Of a stretch of DNA of 64,000 nt, positions 23,301 through 35,228 are shown piece after piece. This DNA comes from Dryococelus australis (taxonomy: Eukaryota; Arthropoda; Insecta; Phasmatodea; Phasmatidae). Below the pieces are notes generated by a model. The model was not told the DNA's origin. It searched no databases and was given only the letters and a program-made list of their open reading frames with translations. The translations under genes and the position numbers were made by a program. Numbering within the stretch: the stretch's first letter is position 1; the number at the start of each line of letters is the position of its first letter. Where the stretch lies: NCBI GenBank assembly GCA_029891345.1, contig CM056999.1:27253418-27317417 (forward strand), given 5' to 3'.

Positions 23301-24328
23301 AAATCCTTGCATGCGGCTGACTGCGAATGCATCTTTACATATACTTCTTGCCCTGCCTGCAGCACTGGTGGTGGTTTTGTTGTTGTCGGTACTCATCTTT
23401 CTGAGTATCGCACATACTGCTCACATATCTGCTGCTCTCATTCCTTACGTTCTTGCCTGTTGGTAGTACTGTTTTGTGCGTCACTGCTGTCTGGCCTCCT
23501 GCATTTTCCCTCGCCTGGTAGGCATAGGTAATTCCTAGCAATACTTTGGCAGGTGTTTTGCCGGTGGCAGCGCTGACACTTCGGCAGAGTGTGTACAATG
23601 CAGCTGCTAGATGTTCCGGCCATTTTGAGTGCTGGTCACCTACATGGAGGTGAAGCTGAACTTTTAACTCCTGGTTCGTCTTTCCGTTGTTAAATTGCCG
23701 TTGTCATGTGCATTACTCCCCAATTTGTGCAAAATTCACATCACTGTTTCCCATTAAACTGGGCCAGGTTATCAGTCAATAGGTTTTTAGGAAAACCCCA
23801 CCGCAGGAAAAAGTCATCACTGAGCATTCTTGCGATGTTATTTGTACGAGCATTGCTGACGGCGTACACCATAACCTACTTTGAAAAATTGTCAATGACT
23901 ACCCCTAGAAGTTGTTTCCCGTTAGCTGACCTAGGGGATGGTCCCATTAAATCAAGACACACTGTATCGAAAGGCTTTTGTGGCAGGCGCTGCTGATGTT
24001 GTCTGTTATCTGTTCTGCGACTTTTAAACAAATTGCATTTCTGAAACTTTTTCACTAAACTGCATGCATGTTTCGTGAGTCCTGGCCAGAAGAAACCCTC
24101 TATTATGTTTCGAACTGTCTGGGACACTCTGGGGTGTCCGGCTACATTGCCACTGTGCGCATTGGTGAAGACCTGATTCTGTGCACGTGTAGGTACATAC
24201 ACTCTCCACTTCCCTGGGTTACATAGTGAGCACATTTCTAACCTGCCATTCACGACTCGCCAGTTCTTTACCATTCCTTGTTCGCACTGCCGCATCTTGT
24301 CCTGTGAAAATTGGCAACCCTGCTGCAT
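23300..24328 (-). pseudogene. Gypsy integrase, broken
   Basis: Integrase joins retroelement cDNA to host DNA. Seen in order on the minus strand: an HHCC-type N-terminal zinc domain near 24170-24030 (AHSGNVAGHPRVSQT then FFWPGLTKHACS), then the core with LDLMGPSPRS (first Asp, about 23940). The second Asp follows in LLTDNLAQF (about 23770), and then the conserved region after the third acidic residue with MYTLCRSVSAATGKTPAKV (23540-23598). In the zinc domain the second Cys of the final CxxC appears replaced (QKCNLFK). In-frame stops occur after IDNFSK and further on. The order RNase H, integrase, tail, LTR matches the Ty3/gypsy arrangement. It is clearly not functional. Confidence 0.8.
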
Positions 24329-25020
24329 TTACTTTACTTGCTCAAACAACTCCGAGATCAAAATGTCATTTTCCACGGCACTCACTTTCTGTATGCTAAG
24401 TTCGGAAAGAGCCCCATTACCTGGTGGAAGGATCTCCTCCCAATACGCTGCATCTTGCAAAATTACTTTTGGGTTCAGTGCATGTGATAACGTGTCCGCT
24501 AACTGGTACTCGTTTCCTGCTATGTGTTCCACAGAGAAATCGAACGATTGCAGGTACAATGCCTTTCTGGTTAATTTACTGTGGGCCTCATACATGTTAT
24601 GGAGCCAGTGCAGGCATCTGTTGTCGGTGCATAATTTAAATACCGTTACTCTAAGTACACCCAGTATTTTTTTATCGCCCAGATTACAGCGAGACATTCA
24701 CATTGATTGACATTGTAGTGGCGCTCATTAAGGCCTAGCTTGGTGTTTGCGAAGTCAATTATGTTTCACCATTATCGGCTAGTTGGTAAAGCACTGCTCC
24801 TACCCCTTCCTGGCTTGCATCGATTTGTAAATACAAATGTTTGCCCACGTCGCATCCTGCCAGTGTTGGAAATGTCTGAAATTTCCCCTTACTTTCCTGA
24901 AAGCCCATTATACTGCTTCGGACAATTGAAATCAGTTTTGTGGTGAAAATTAATTTGTCAGCGGTGCTGTTATGAATTAGTGGCGATATCCTTCCAGCAA
25001 TAATACCTAGCATTTGGCCA
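24329..25020 (-). pseudogene. Gypsy RNase H and connection domain, 5' truncated pol
   Basis: The minus-strand frame 24759-25013 has KHLYLQIDASQEGVGAVLYQ, the first catalytic Asp region of retroelement RNase H. Frame 24329-24697 has TDNRCLHWLHNM, SKLTRKALYLQSFDF and VEHIAGNEYQLADTLSH, the end of RNase H. Reverse transcriptase, protease and gag that should lie to the right are absent past about 25020, so the copy is 5' truncated or was cut by a rearrangement. Confidence 0.78.
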
Positions 25021-26182
25021 ATCTACATTTTTTTCCCCAAATTTTCTTCCAAAATTTCAGAATTCCAAAAATTCTTATGAGAAGCATTCCCGCTTATCTC
25101 GACCATCGCCAACACCAAGGAGGTGTGCAGAAAATCTACTGTGCAGAACTGGAGCCGTGGGATGCCGTCACGACACCCCAGGATGCCAGACAACTGAAGC
25201 ACGTGGTCAGAGTGGAAAAAATGTGCGGACTCTGCAAGTACACCACTAGTGCAGCGACTATGAGAGAGAAGCGCAGAGCGTAGCAGACAGTGGCCTTCTT
25301 GGTGCGCTGTGACGTCAGCCACCCCGTGCCAGCCAGGTCCCCAGCAGGACAATGGGACTAAAGACCTCCCCCTCCACCCACATCGTGTGCGCTCGAGGAC
25401 GAGGAGGAAAATAATGGTGGGAAGGGAGAAAACAAAATAGCCACCCTTGCGACCCGCTCACCATGTGCCGGCGTTCAGCTGTGCACCCACAGACTGTTGA
25501 CTGCTGCCTCGTGCCCTGCCGTGCAGGACTGCCACACCCTGACGTCACACCGCACTGCGCCAGGTGTCGCCCAATCCCGACCTCACTACCACGTACCATG
25601 CTCCCACGTCGGCTCTTGCGCGACCACATGAACTTGTTTACTAACAAATTATGGCTGGCCGGACATTTAGTGGTGCACCAGCATTGCTGTGACCACAATG
25701 CTTGCACGCACTGCCACATGACTCAATTGCAAAGTACGAGTGAGGCACAAGATATTGCAAGTGCGAACAGAAGTCCAGACAAGTGAACAACAGTATCGTG
25801 GCCAACCACGAAAGTGATGACAGACAAAATGTGGACTCAGAATCAACCTAACAAAAACACAGTGCAAATATTTCGGACAATTAAACAGGTTAAATTTGCT
25901 AAATGAGCGTTCACCTTCTTCAACAGTCACAAGCAAATACAGAAAAATTCTTAACCCTAAACAAATTTCAGGGAAAACTCCCTCCAAGTGAATATTATAA
26001 TTGTGATGTTTGTTGGTGTTGTTGATGTTGAGTATCGTCTTAATTTTCTTAAGGTGATGAAGAGTACAGTATCTCGGCAGTTGAAGACGAAGTTGTATCT
26101 AGTTTTGGTCACTTCCCGAGGAAATTAAGCAGATAATTTTAATTTTCTGCATCTTGTTGCGCTCGATATTTTCTGACTTTTC
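25021..26182. other. Unassigned sequence between two gypsy elements
   Basis: It is GC-rich from about 25080 to 25760 with open frames on both strands. The plus frame 25014-25283 includes VEKMCGLCKYTTSA with a CxxC. No family is recognised. It may be flanking host DNA or an unknown repeat. Confidence 0.3.
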
Positions 26183-27366
26183 TGACTCGTGCTCAGATAG
26201 GCTACTAGGACGATGGTCTAGGATTTTGTCCGCTAGACCAAAAGTGGGATGGTCTAGCTTAAACAGACAGTGGGGGATGAGTGGTGTTGGTTAGTACGTA
26301 TTTACTATTGCTTCTTGGGTGCCATGGTCGTAGTGGGTGTTACCCAGACGTAGCGAGCTTGGCCTACGCCGAACTGGTGATTCCACAGGTGAGCTTCGTT
26401 TGTCCAGAACTGGACTTTATCCCAGACGAATCCTGTAGCAGTACCGGTTAACAGTCCTTTTACCACAGGATGGCATGAGGGATGAATTCACACACAGAGA
26501 GATACAAATAAGATGGTTACCTAAGCAGTCGATACTGACTTGTGTGCGAGCTGGGGGGTGCTGTCACGTTCCGTCTGTCGCTTCGGAGTGGGTTGAGGAA
26601 TTCAATGGTATACATAGCAACCTGTGTATAGCAGGTAAACATATAGATATTCTCAGAAATAAAAGTAGTAAGGTAGGAAACAAAAGTATGTTTATTGATG
26701 TTTCAATAAACATGCGAAACGTGCTACCTCCTACCAGGCAATTGAGTGCTAAATGTTACAATGCTGGTCAGGTGTAGGCGACCTGGTTCTAATGGAAAGT
26801 GGAAAAGAAATATCTAAATGATAAAAGATATCATACTTCTAAACTGGTCTAAGAAAGGTGTGTTGAGGAGACAAAGAGAATTTATCGTGTTAGTGAGAGT
26901 GTTCACTGGTTCATTGATCGTCGATGGTAAAGTAGCAGCAGGGGACGTACTTAATGCTTCGTAGTTCTCTAGAGGTCGCAGCACTGAGCAGTTCTGTGAG
27001 AAGTCGCGAGTGGCAGCATCCTGACTTATATAGTGGAAGCTTATAGGCTGCGGGGGAGGCGTGACATCCTTCTGCCTGGTTGGCGTGGGAGAACTCTGTT
27101 CACCGTTTATGCTTCATGCCTCGTTGGTGGCGCTCGGCTTTGTTTCGAGGTCTGGGCAGCTTGTCGGCTCTAAGCATTGCGAGAAGGGGGGTAGGGCAGC
27201 TTAACGGCCAGGTTGCGAATCCTCCAGGTGAAGAGAATATGCTCATAAGTTCCTGTTGCCTGTATGGTAGACAATGTGACACCAACATCGGTAGTGGTGG
27301 AGGAAGTACTCTAAATGATTTGTTATAATCGTATTATTATATTATTTGTATAAGTGGCATGCGTCA
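26183..27366 (-). mobile_element. LTR A: 3' LTR of the 13.4-kb gypsy element (internally deleted)
   Basis: This is a partner of LTR C (37835-39537). The shared start is TGACTCGTGC/TGACGCATGC then (A/G)GATAGGCTACTA. The shared end is GCATGCG(T/C)CA. It lacks about 500 bp present in C and B between the GTTGAGG region (about 26600) and CAATGGTATAC. In minus orientation it has a CTATATAAG TATA box at 27025-27032 and AATAAA at 26691-26696, giving a clear U3-R-U5 order. A strong polypurine tract lies on its right, identifying it as the 3' LTR. Confidence 0.8.
27025..27032 (-). promoter_or_regulatory. LTR A TATA box
   Basis: TATATAAG on the minus strand, about 340 bp into the LTR and about 330 bp before the AATAAA at 26691-26696. 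The same box stands at the same place in LTR B (29999-30006) and, as TATATAA, in LTR C (39193-39199). Confidence 0.65.
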
Positions 27367-27370
27367 ATTC

Positions 27371-27390
27371 GACCCCCCCACCCCCCGGTT
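27371..27390 (-). other. Polypurine tract of the 13.4-kb element
   Basis: On the minus strand a run of G interrupted by one T (plus-strand CCCCCCCACCCCCC) stands five bases before the start of LTR A. This is the expected primer site for second-strand synthesis. Confidence 0.7.
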
Positions 27391-28679
27391 GTGACGAAGG
27401 CTCATCGTGGAAAAAGGTGGCAGAGAAAGGCGTTGGCCCCCTCTCTGGGAGGTTTAGAAGGTCTGGTAGGTATTCGTAGACGTAATGAGGTAGGTGGCAC
27501 AAAAAATATTTTCAGGCAGGTAGGCGGGACCCTCAAGTTTGGGGTGCTTGAGCACTGTCGCAGCGCGTGTTCTGTGCGCTCTGGTCGTCCAGCTGGCAAA
27601 GTGAAACATGTGGAGTGCCGGCGGCCGACTTGCACCCTTGATTCTGTTTCTCTCTCGCTCTCTTATGGGCGGCGTCCTTTTCTGCCCCTCGTCCTGGTTA
27701 TCGGGCTGTGCAGATGCGGCGGGAGTGTGTATTCCCCCCGTGTTGCAAAGATTACGGGTCAGGAAGCCACATGTGTCGGGTGTCCCAGCGACCTACATTT
27801 CATATGTGTGCCATCGACAAAAACCAGCATAACGCTGGTGGATATTACATTGGCATCGTACATAATGATCTTAAAGAAAATTTGCATAACACAATGGCCC
27901 GTCAAAACAAGGGGATTAACGTAAGAATAATTATAATATGTACAAGCCTTACTTACGAAAGGTGGGGAAATGCCATTACTATCCTGGAGGTTGCTGCAGT
28001 GAGTTCAGAAAGAAAAAGAAAATTTTTCCAAGAACCTTTGTGTCTGTCAGCAAGCTAAATAGTTACGTGTGACAGATTGCGAGGTGGCCAACAACAGGCC
28101 CTTCAATACTTGGGTTAACCGGCTAAACGAATACAAAATGAGTACACTACATGCACGACTATCGTGGCAAATTGTGCACACGTTGGTCACTAAATACAAT
28201 AGACATAAACACTCAAATTTTGAAGTTAAAAATATCATGCTCAAGATTTGGGGAGCTTTAACGCTTCGAGTTTTTGGTTGATAACTGATTAGGTGTGCAC
28301 AAGATATTGCAAATAAAAGCACATGCAAATCTAAGCATACGCATAAAAATACCCTCCCGTAAAATGGCATCCATTCTTGTAGGCGATTTTCACACATACC
28401 CTGGCAAAACGTATGAAAATATTAAAATGTGTGCCAACACATAAAATCAAATTTAATGCTGAAAAGCATTGAAAAATAACCTAGCTATCCCTTGTGGGAG
28501 TCCATCTTATATTGTAGGTCTAACAGCTAGTATGTACACTATGTGTCTTCGTTGGAATGGTCAAGGTTAGTTCCTGAGGAATGTTCACTTTTCTCCGTAC
28601 TGAAAACACACTCTTACACAACAGCATTATTCGTGTAAGCTATCTTCACATAAACACTTTAACGCGTGTCCGATTAGAC
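27391..28679. other. 3' internal region of the 13.4-kb element or inserted DNA
   Basis: No gypsy domain is visible. A plus-strand frame of 116 codons at 27708-28058 has a Cys-rich start (ECVFPPCCKDYGSGSHMC) but no known family. The 28060-28670 part is AT-rich and featureless. Confidence 0.3.
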
Positions 28680-30354
28680 TGACTGGACACGTTAGTTACA
28701 GCTTTTACTTGCTAGACCAAAAGCGACTTAGGTAGCAGGGATGAGGCGAGGAGTGCTGACTAGTTCTGGTACACATACACCTCTAGTTAGGTAGTTGAAG
28801 TAAGTTTAGTCTTAAGAGGGACGAATGCCTGCACGAATATTCCAAAGCCTTGCTTCTCTCGTCCAGAAGACCAAGTTGTCCCAACCTAGGCGAACTTCCA
28901 CTCTAGTTAAGAAGCCGTAGACAATAAGGCGATACTTGTAGGCTGGTATGGAATCACGGTGGAAACTCAATTAATATTACTGGTGCAGGCGTGACTGATT
29001 GACTTCTGAGTTCGGCGGCATGGACCCGTTTCGCCTTTCAATCCTGTGTAGGATAGGGTGATAATATTCTCGGCCAGTCAGCAGGGTGAGCCAGGTGTGG
29101 CTCTCTACCTCTCCTACCACTCCTTCTCTCATGAGGCATAGGGTAACAGTTCTATAAATCATGCAGTGCACTGAAAATGAAATACTAACAGTGTACCCCA
29201 ATAGTGAATTGTCTGCCGGCTAGATACGTGTCCTCACTGATCCCCCATCATAGGCGGACTAATCAGGGACGTTGAGCCGGAGTCGCATCAAGTGTCTACT
29301 GGTTGTGCGTCCACCCAGAATACCCGGCAGCACTGCAGGTCACTGTCACCACACACTAATAGTGTGAGTGGTACGAAGCAACCCGTGTGTGTCGTGCCTC
29401 CTGGTGCGAAGGTGTTACTAGTGGTTGGGACATTACTGTTTCTTCCCCACAAGCACTAATAGTGCTGTATGTTTGATGGGAAGAAACAGGTAGCCGTCTA
29501 ATGTATATGTCTTAGTTTGGTTTAATAACATCCTCAGATTCCATTGGCAGTGCACAGAGTAATCTACCTCCAACTGTGAGTACAGATATATACCCTGGAA
29601 ATAAAAGTAGCAATGTAGGAAGCAACATGTGTTTATTGAAAGTTCAATATACACATGACCTGTGTTACCTCCTACCAAGTCGAGGATAGCTGAAGGCAAC
29701 TGCGTGGTTCCAGGTGTACGTGAGCTAGTTCTAAGTAAACGGGAAAAGTCTGATTCTAGACGAAAATAAGAGTTACAGTTAAACTACTAATTAAAAGTGT
29801 CTAGAGGAGACAAATGAACTTAAAAAAAGAATTTGTGTTTGTATTTCGCTGGGTTGACTGGTCGTCGACGTACGTAGTTGGTTGCCGGGCGTACTTGCTT
29901 GTAGGCCTCCAACTTCTCTAGAGTTCCCAAGTACTAAGAGTGCTGTGGGCGGTGCAAGAGATGCGAAAGAATAGCTCCAGAGCTCGGCTGCCGTCGAACT
30001 TATATAGTGGCAGCTTGTAGGCAATTGGCGCGGGAGCGGGGAGGCATGATGTCCTCCGGCCCTGGGTGGCGTGAGAATTATCTCGTCAGCGGTTCTGGCT
30101 TCGTGCCTTGTCGGGTCTGCTCGGCTGTGCCCGAGGTCTGGCCAGCTTGTTGATGTCGAAGTCGAATGCGGTATGGGGGGAGGGGTGGCATGCCTGCCGG
30201 GATACGTGCCTTGCAGGTGAGAAGAAAAAACACAGTAGTTCCCGTTGTCTGTAGGGGTAGGCAACATGTTACTCACATCTGTAGAGATAAAAGCAGTACT
30301 CCTATGCGACGAGTCAGAGATGTATTATTATAGGTGTAGAAGCGGCACATGTCA
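28680..30354 (-). mobile_element. LTR B: related LTR nested inside the 13.4-kb element
   Basis: It has the same architecture as LTRs A and C but is clearly more diverged from them than they are from each other. It ends GCACATGTCA (30345-30354) and begins near TGACTGGACA (28680). It has TATATAAG on the minus strand at 29999-30006 and AATAAA at 29632-29637. It retains the segment deleted from A (GGTGTTACTAGTGGTTG, TAGTGCTGT). No PBS on its left or polypurine tract on its right is convincing, so it is best read as a solo LTR of a sister family inserted into the older element. Confidence 0.65.
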
Positions 30355-31129
30355 ACTTTCAAAACGTATGGTGACATTTATAGGTTTACCTATACACCAA
30401 GTCGTATTTATGAACAAGTCGTATTAAGTGGACTGCTGGCAACCGAAACACTTGAACCGTCAGGTGTAAAATGTCTTTCAAAAGATACTGATGTACAGCT
30501 TTTCACGGTTATATAAAAAAAGTTAATTAACACATAGTCGAGTGACTAATTTCTGGTTCATTTACCTCGTTGATTCTTTATACTTAAACTTAGTGGAGAC
30601 TTTTGAATTTTAATTTAGCCTAAATGTGATTGTTCTGCTTGTCACTGTCTTTGGCTTGCTGCTAAATTAACTGTGGTGCACTTGGCCGGTCTATAACTTG
30701 TCTTTTTGCCACGAGCACATAGTAGCAGTTTATGGCTACTACATTGCTTTTTAAAATTTACTGACTTCCTGGTGATCTTTGGTTTCACTTTCGATGGGCC
30801 TCCTTCTTCAACGAAGGGCAGCATGCAGAGGGTATGCATATACCTGGTTGTGAGTCTCCACGGCGATTCTCAGTACCGGCCAGGCGTGTAGGTGGCCTGT
30901 GCAGTTCGTAGGGGTATCAGGCATCGTGGAGCAGCCTGGGGTGTCGTGGCATCTGCTTCTGCCACAACAAAGTGGGAGGGCACTCGTTCAAGGGACGTTG
31001 AGGCAGTGTGGGAGAGTGTCAAGCCTTCCACCCCAACTGCACGGGTTCCTACCCGTAGGGCAGGATGTTTTCTGACGGGGCAGTGCGGGGGAAAAAGATC
31101 TCCACCCCGACTGCTGGAAGCACAGCTCT
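30355..31129. other. Internal region between LTR B and the repeat-coding tail
   Basis: No recognised domain. It is part of the gypsy 3' internal region by position. Confidence 0.3.
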
Positions 31130-31663
31130 TCATGGTACCAGGTCGTGGGCGGCATCGACGGTCTCGGTGGCCAGGTCCTGGGGCGAGGCAGTGGAAGGGA
31201 GATTCACGTCGACCTCCACTGCAGGTAATGTGCCTGTTGAGGGGTAATGGGTGGCATCGACGTTCTCGATGAAAGCCGTCTCTTGCATAGTAAGATGACA
31301 GGGTGGAGCACTTCTAATGTGGCAGCTCGACATCTGAGTCTGTGGGTATTCCTGTATCGCAGGACCTGAGGACGGAGCACGTCTGTTGCAGCTCGACACC
31401 CCGGGTAGCAGAGTTGGGATGGAGCACTCTTGTCTGAGCTCGACGTCCCAGCTGGCAGATCTTCCTGCGTGGCAGGGTCTTAGGCGGAGCATTTCCGGCA
31501 TGGCTGGGGGTTGGGGTGGAGCACTCTCATCAGAGCTCGACGTCCCGTGTTCCGGTGGTCTAGTGGCATCCTGGGGACCTAAGCTCGAACTGTACTCGTA
31601 TACAAAATCATTGAATTGCGGCCGTAACCCGCACAATTTTAGAAAACTGTAAGATTGAACCAT
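31130..31663 (-). pseudogene. Repeat-containing tail ORF of the 13.4-kb gypsy element
   Basis: This is an uninterrupted minus-strand frame of 177 codons. It carries near-repeats of a peptide block rich in S, P, R and C (for example SASWDVELRQECS, MSSCHIRSAPPCH). At DNA level a GGAGCAC...GAGCTCGAC(G/A)(T/C)CCC unit recurs near 31306, 31375, 31420 and 31517. The end continues VNLPSTASPQDLATETVDAAHD. It lies downstream of integrase in the element. Function is unknown; it may be the C-terminal extension of pol or an accessory frame. A peptide at its start (QFNDFVYE) resembles one upstream at about 33030 (VQFVYE), so the region between may be an insertion or duplication. Confidence 0.45.
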
Positions 31664-32728
31664 ACGAGAGCCATCGTATATGTCTCGACCGTGCGAGTGG
31701 CCACTCTCTCGATCATCACCATGCGAGATGTGGAGTTGTAGTTGAGTAGCACATCAAAACAAACAAAATATTAGACATAAGATGACTGTTGATGCTGTGT
31801 GAATTAAATTTAAACATTATTGATGCTGTTCCGAATGTATAATCGAATATAAATTAAGAACTTGTTGAATCGACAAGAATTAAAATGTGTGTTGAGAGTG
31901 CAAATGAAGTTATGAGTAAAAGTGTAATTTACATAGGACTACTACTGACATTCATTATTGTTCAATGACTCGTAGTTGGTTTGTTAGAAGTCATAAATTA
32001 TTATTTAGTCAGTCTTCCATATAAATCTCTGTAAATAACATATTATTATTGCACAAACTTTCAATTTCACAGAAACTTCTTCCTACAACAGGCTGGCAAC
32101 CTTGGCTGTCCAGTCAGCTGTCAGTTTGCCTTGGGCAAGTTTTTTCTTTCCTACAATTTTTTTAACAGTCTAAATAAATTATATTCAATCGCACTACAGC
32201 CCACTACCCAAAATAACTGATACCTTTAATTTACGTCTGCAGTATTATTACACTAAAAGTATCTATGTACTTCACAGTTGCTCTTACTCAAACACGAAGT
32301 CTAGCAACGTGCCATGTAGTGGCTAATACTCTCGAAACGATGGGCAACTTATCATATACATTCAAATTTCATTATTTATAATGTAATGTAGACATTATGG
32401 CAATGTATGAAACACAACTGTGTTCTCTTAATTAAATTGTATGTAATTTCCGCAGGGAAGAATTTTACTGACCAATCCCTGCCACGTAAACTATTTGAAA
32501 GACAAAAAACAAATCTGCTGTTCTGTGTAACATTTAATATCCATATTATTAGGTGTAAGGCATATAAATATTGCATCAAGTCATGCCACTAACAAAGACA
32601 ATAACCTAATTTCGTTGGTATTTCCAACGTACATAGAGGTTCAATAAGGACAATACTAGATTTTATTTTCACAATTAATACTCTGTAAACATCATAGATG
32701 AACAGCACAACACAATATATTCAATTAT
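31664..32728. other. AT-rich insertion-like segment within the gypsy 3' region
   Basis: Composition changes sharply to AT-rich and no gypsy coding is seen, while gypsy-like frames resume on both sides. It may be inserted DNA. No termini identified. Confidence 0.35.
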
Positions 32729-33485
32729 CTAACCTTCTACGAATTCGAGAAGAATAAACTTCTGCTCGTTGGTTATTTTGGTAATTTTAGCCATTTGCTT
32801 ATTCAATCGGGTACAATATAAATAAACAAACACATGCGATACAAGTGACGCTTCTGATTGGTTGAGTTCTGCTAATATTTGTTCCCGTCTCGCCACAGGA
32901 TCACCAACATGACAAAATGTCACTCGTATATGCTTGTCTGACACTCCTCTCACACACTGAAAACGTGTGCGAGTTTCAGGGGTTGGAGCTTACAATTGTC
33001 TTGTATACGTTGCGGACTGTGCGAGACATCTCGTATACAAACTGCACACGAACAATCTCGAGATTAGGTCCCCTGTACTTCTTCGTCGGACGACTTAGCT
33101 GACGTTGGGATGGCCTCGACTTCCAGCTCCATAGTTGTACCAGGTGGAGAGTTAGGCGCGTGGGTGCATCCATTTGCTCACTGATGCGGTTCTATCAATG
33201 GGGTGTTTGACGGGGTTCTCCATCACGGGGACTCCGCCAGGATAATTCAGGGCAGCTAGATTTTGTTTTGGCTGCTATCTTCTCGGCGTAGCTGCGTGGC
33301 GTCGAGGGCATTGATCTGACGGAGAATGCACCTTGACGTTGTTCTACATCGGGCTTCCATGGCGCGATGTTACTAGGCACCCTGTCAATCATGATGGGTG
33401 TCGGTTCGGGTCTTGTAGAAGGTACTGGCTCTGTATTGGGTACTACTCTTTTGATCAGGGGTTCGTCTTCATCCCCTATTGGCAA
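32729..33485 (-). pseudogene. Gypsy post-integrase segment
   Basis: Minus-strand frames 33195-33485 (proline-rich, DEDEPLIKRV then NTEPVPSTRPEPTP) and 32976-33173 (basic, with RPTKKYRGPNLEIVRV). They follow integrase directly. This is the variable C-terminal tail region, with frameshifts between pieces. Confidence 0.45.
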
Positions 33486-34444
33486 GCGTCATCGTCCCCC
33501 AAGTATTGGCATGTCCCCTGGGTATGAGCGTATCTGACCTCGGGTTGCTGGCTTTACTGAGTGGGTGACTTCGCACGAGGACGGCTTCCCCTAATTTGAA
33601 TTCTCTTACCCCTGTCTTCGGCTGGGGATATTTCTTCAAAATATATGCATTATGAGCTTTCTGGTCGTGCATGGTACGGGCTAGGGCTGCTAGCCAGATG
33701 TCCTCGGGTTGAGGCATATCAGTGGACTCGCTTTCTCACTGCCAGTCATCTGGTCGGCGCAATGGTTGACGGCCTCGTTCGTACAGCGTCGAAGGGCAAA
33801 CAGTATGGTGGGGATGTCTTATCCCAATGATTGCGATAATTATCCACACTTCTTGATCTCCTGGTTCCTCCGTTCAGTGGGGTTGGCTTGTGGATGGTAA
33901 GGGGGGGTAGTCCAAGTTTCTAACCTCCACTCTTGACAGGAGGTTTCCCATTGACAGCTCGTAAAGTGGGTGCCACTGTCTATCAGTATGGCTTTCAGAT
34001 AACCCCATTGTGCAAAAATCTCCATCTACATTTTCCACGCAATTGGGATGGTATCTTGGCTGGGTAGAGGAAATGCCTCTACCCACCTTGAAAATTGATG
34101 TGTTACTAGAAGTAGTGGTTTCCTTTCGTGCTACGTGGATATGGGCCCATTAGATCAGCAGCGATGTTGGTCCAGGCCATCTTGGGTCTCCATGGTTTTG
34201 CAGTGGGAGAGAGAACTGGGTATGCTTTGCCGTGGCAACACGTGATGCAGTTGCTGACGTACTGCCTGACATTGAGGCCTATCCCGTCCCAAATGTAATG
34301 AGTTTTAATATCCAGTAGGGTTTCCCTAGTACCCAGGTGACCAGCTTGGGGATGGTCATCAGCATACATCAGCTCATAGCTGCGGCGGAACCCAGATCTT
34401 CCACTATATATTGGGCTGCCCGCTAGTTGTACATATGACGTCAT
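33486..34444 (-). pseudogene. Gypsy integrase of the 13.4-kb element
   Basis: The zinc domain at about 34370-34210 has HPQAGHLGTRETL and VSNCITCCHG, so HHCC is complete. Catalytic core residues are visible: Asp in ADLMGPYPRS (about 34150), Asp in ILIDSGTHFTS (about 33980), and Glu in YHPQANPTERRNQEIKK (about 33860). The domain end includes ARTMHDQKAHNAYILKKYPQ and REFKLGEAVLVRSHPL (33620-33690), typical of gypsy integrase C-termini that bind nucleic acid. Frames shift at least twice and stops interrupt the chain, so it is dead despite a complete set of catalytic residues. Confidence 0.85.
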
Positions 34445-35228
34445 CCCATAGTGCGAACCGTTGGGGCTGTTCCCGTAGGGGTGGGATGTCAGGATCCTCC
34501 TGTTGGCTTAAGGTTATTTGTTGGTGGGTTATTTGCAGTTGAAGTCGGATTTATTCTTCTGGACATCTTTCGATCTGAAGGGGTGGGGGGTGACATTCAC
34601 TTCCCTTCTTCCTCCTCCAACATCGGGAAACGAGACAGGGCATCTGGCAAGTCGTTCATCTTAACTGGGCAATTTTGAACCTCAAAGTCCAACTCGGTAA
34701 GGAACATGTCCCATCGGCCGAAGCTTGGCCTTCAAATTCCGAGACTCGTGTAGCCATTGGAGGGCTTTAGAGTCGGTTCGTAGAATGAAGTGTTACCGTT
34801 CGAGATAATACCGATATTTCTTCAGGGCCTAGATAATGGTCAGACACTCCCGCTCATTAATGTGGTAGCGCTTCTTGATTTAATTTAAGCGAGTTCACAC
34901 ATACGCTATCACATGGGGCTGTCCCTCCACGCCTTGCTGGTATAATACTGTGCCCAGGCCGTTTTGACATGCGTCCGTTTGCAATATTATTAAGGGTTTG
35001 TCTCCTTGTAGTCGATGGACTTGGTGAATATTCTTGAAGCTGTTCAAGTCAGAAAATGCTCGCTGTTGTTCTGGGCCCCCATCGCCAACGGTTGTCTTTC
35101 TCGAGAAGTGGATTTAGCGGTGCCATATATTCCGCAATATTTGGAACGAAGTCTCGTAGCCAGTTACACAGACCCAGGTACCGTTGAAGCTGTCGCTTAT
35201 TCGTAGGGTCTTCCACCTCTTCAGTTGC
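34445..35228 (-). pseudogene. Gypsy RNase H, broken
   Basis: In minus orientation the end of RNase H is legible as EVQNCPVKMNDLPDALSRF at about 34620-34680, preceded by broken frames homologous to the standard region (including LECLTII and WLHESRNLK-type pieces at 34730-34830). It sits between reverse transcriptase and integrase, as expected. Confidence 0.65.

Noticed and set aside
27346-27924. Plus-strand 192-codon frame
   Set aside because: It starts inside LTR A and crosses the polypurine tract; no domain, so probably chance.
31130-31663. Envelope gene of an errantivirus-like element
   Set aside because: No signal peptide, furin-like site or transmembrane segment is visible; the frame is repeat-rich and soluble in character.
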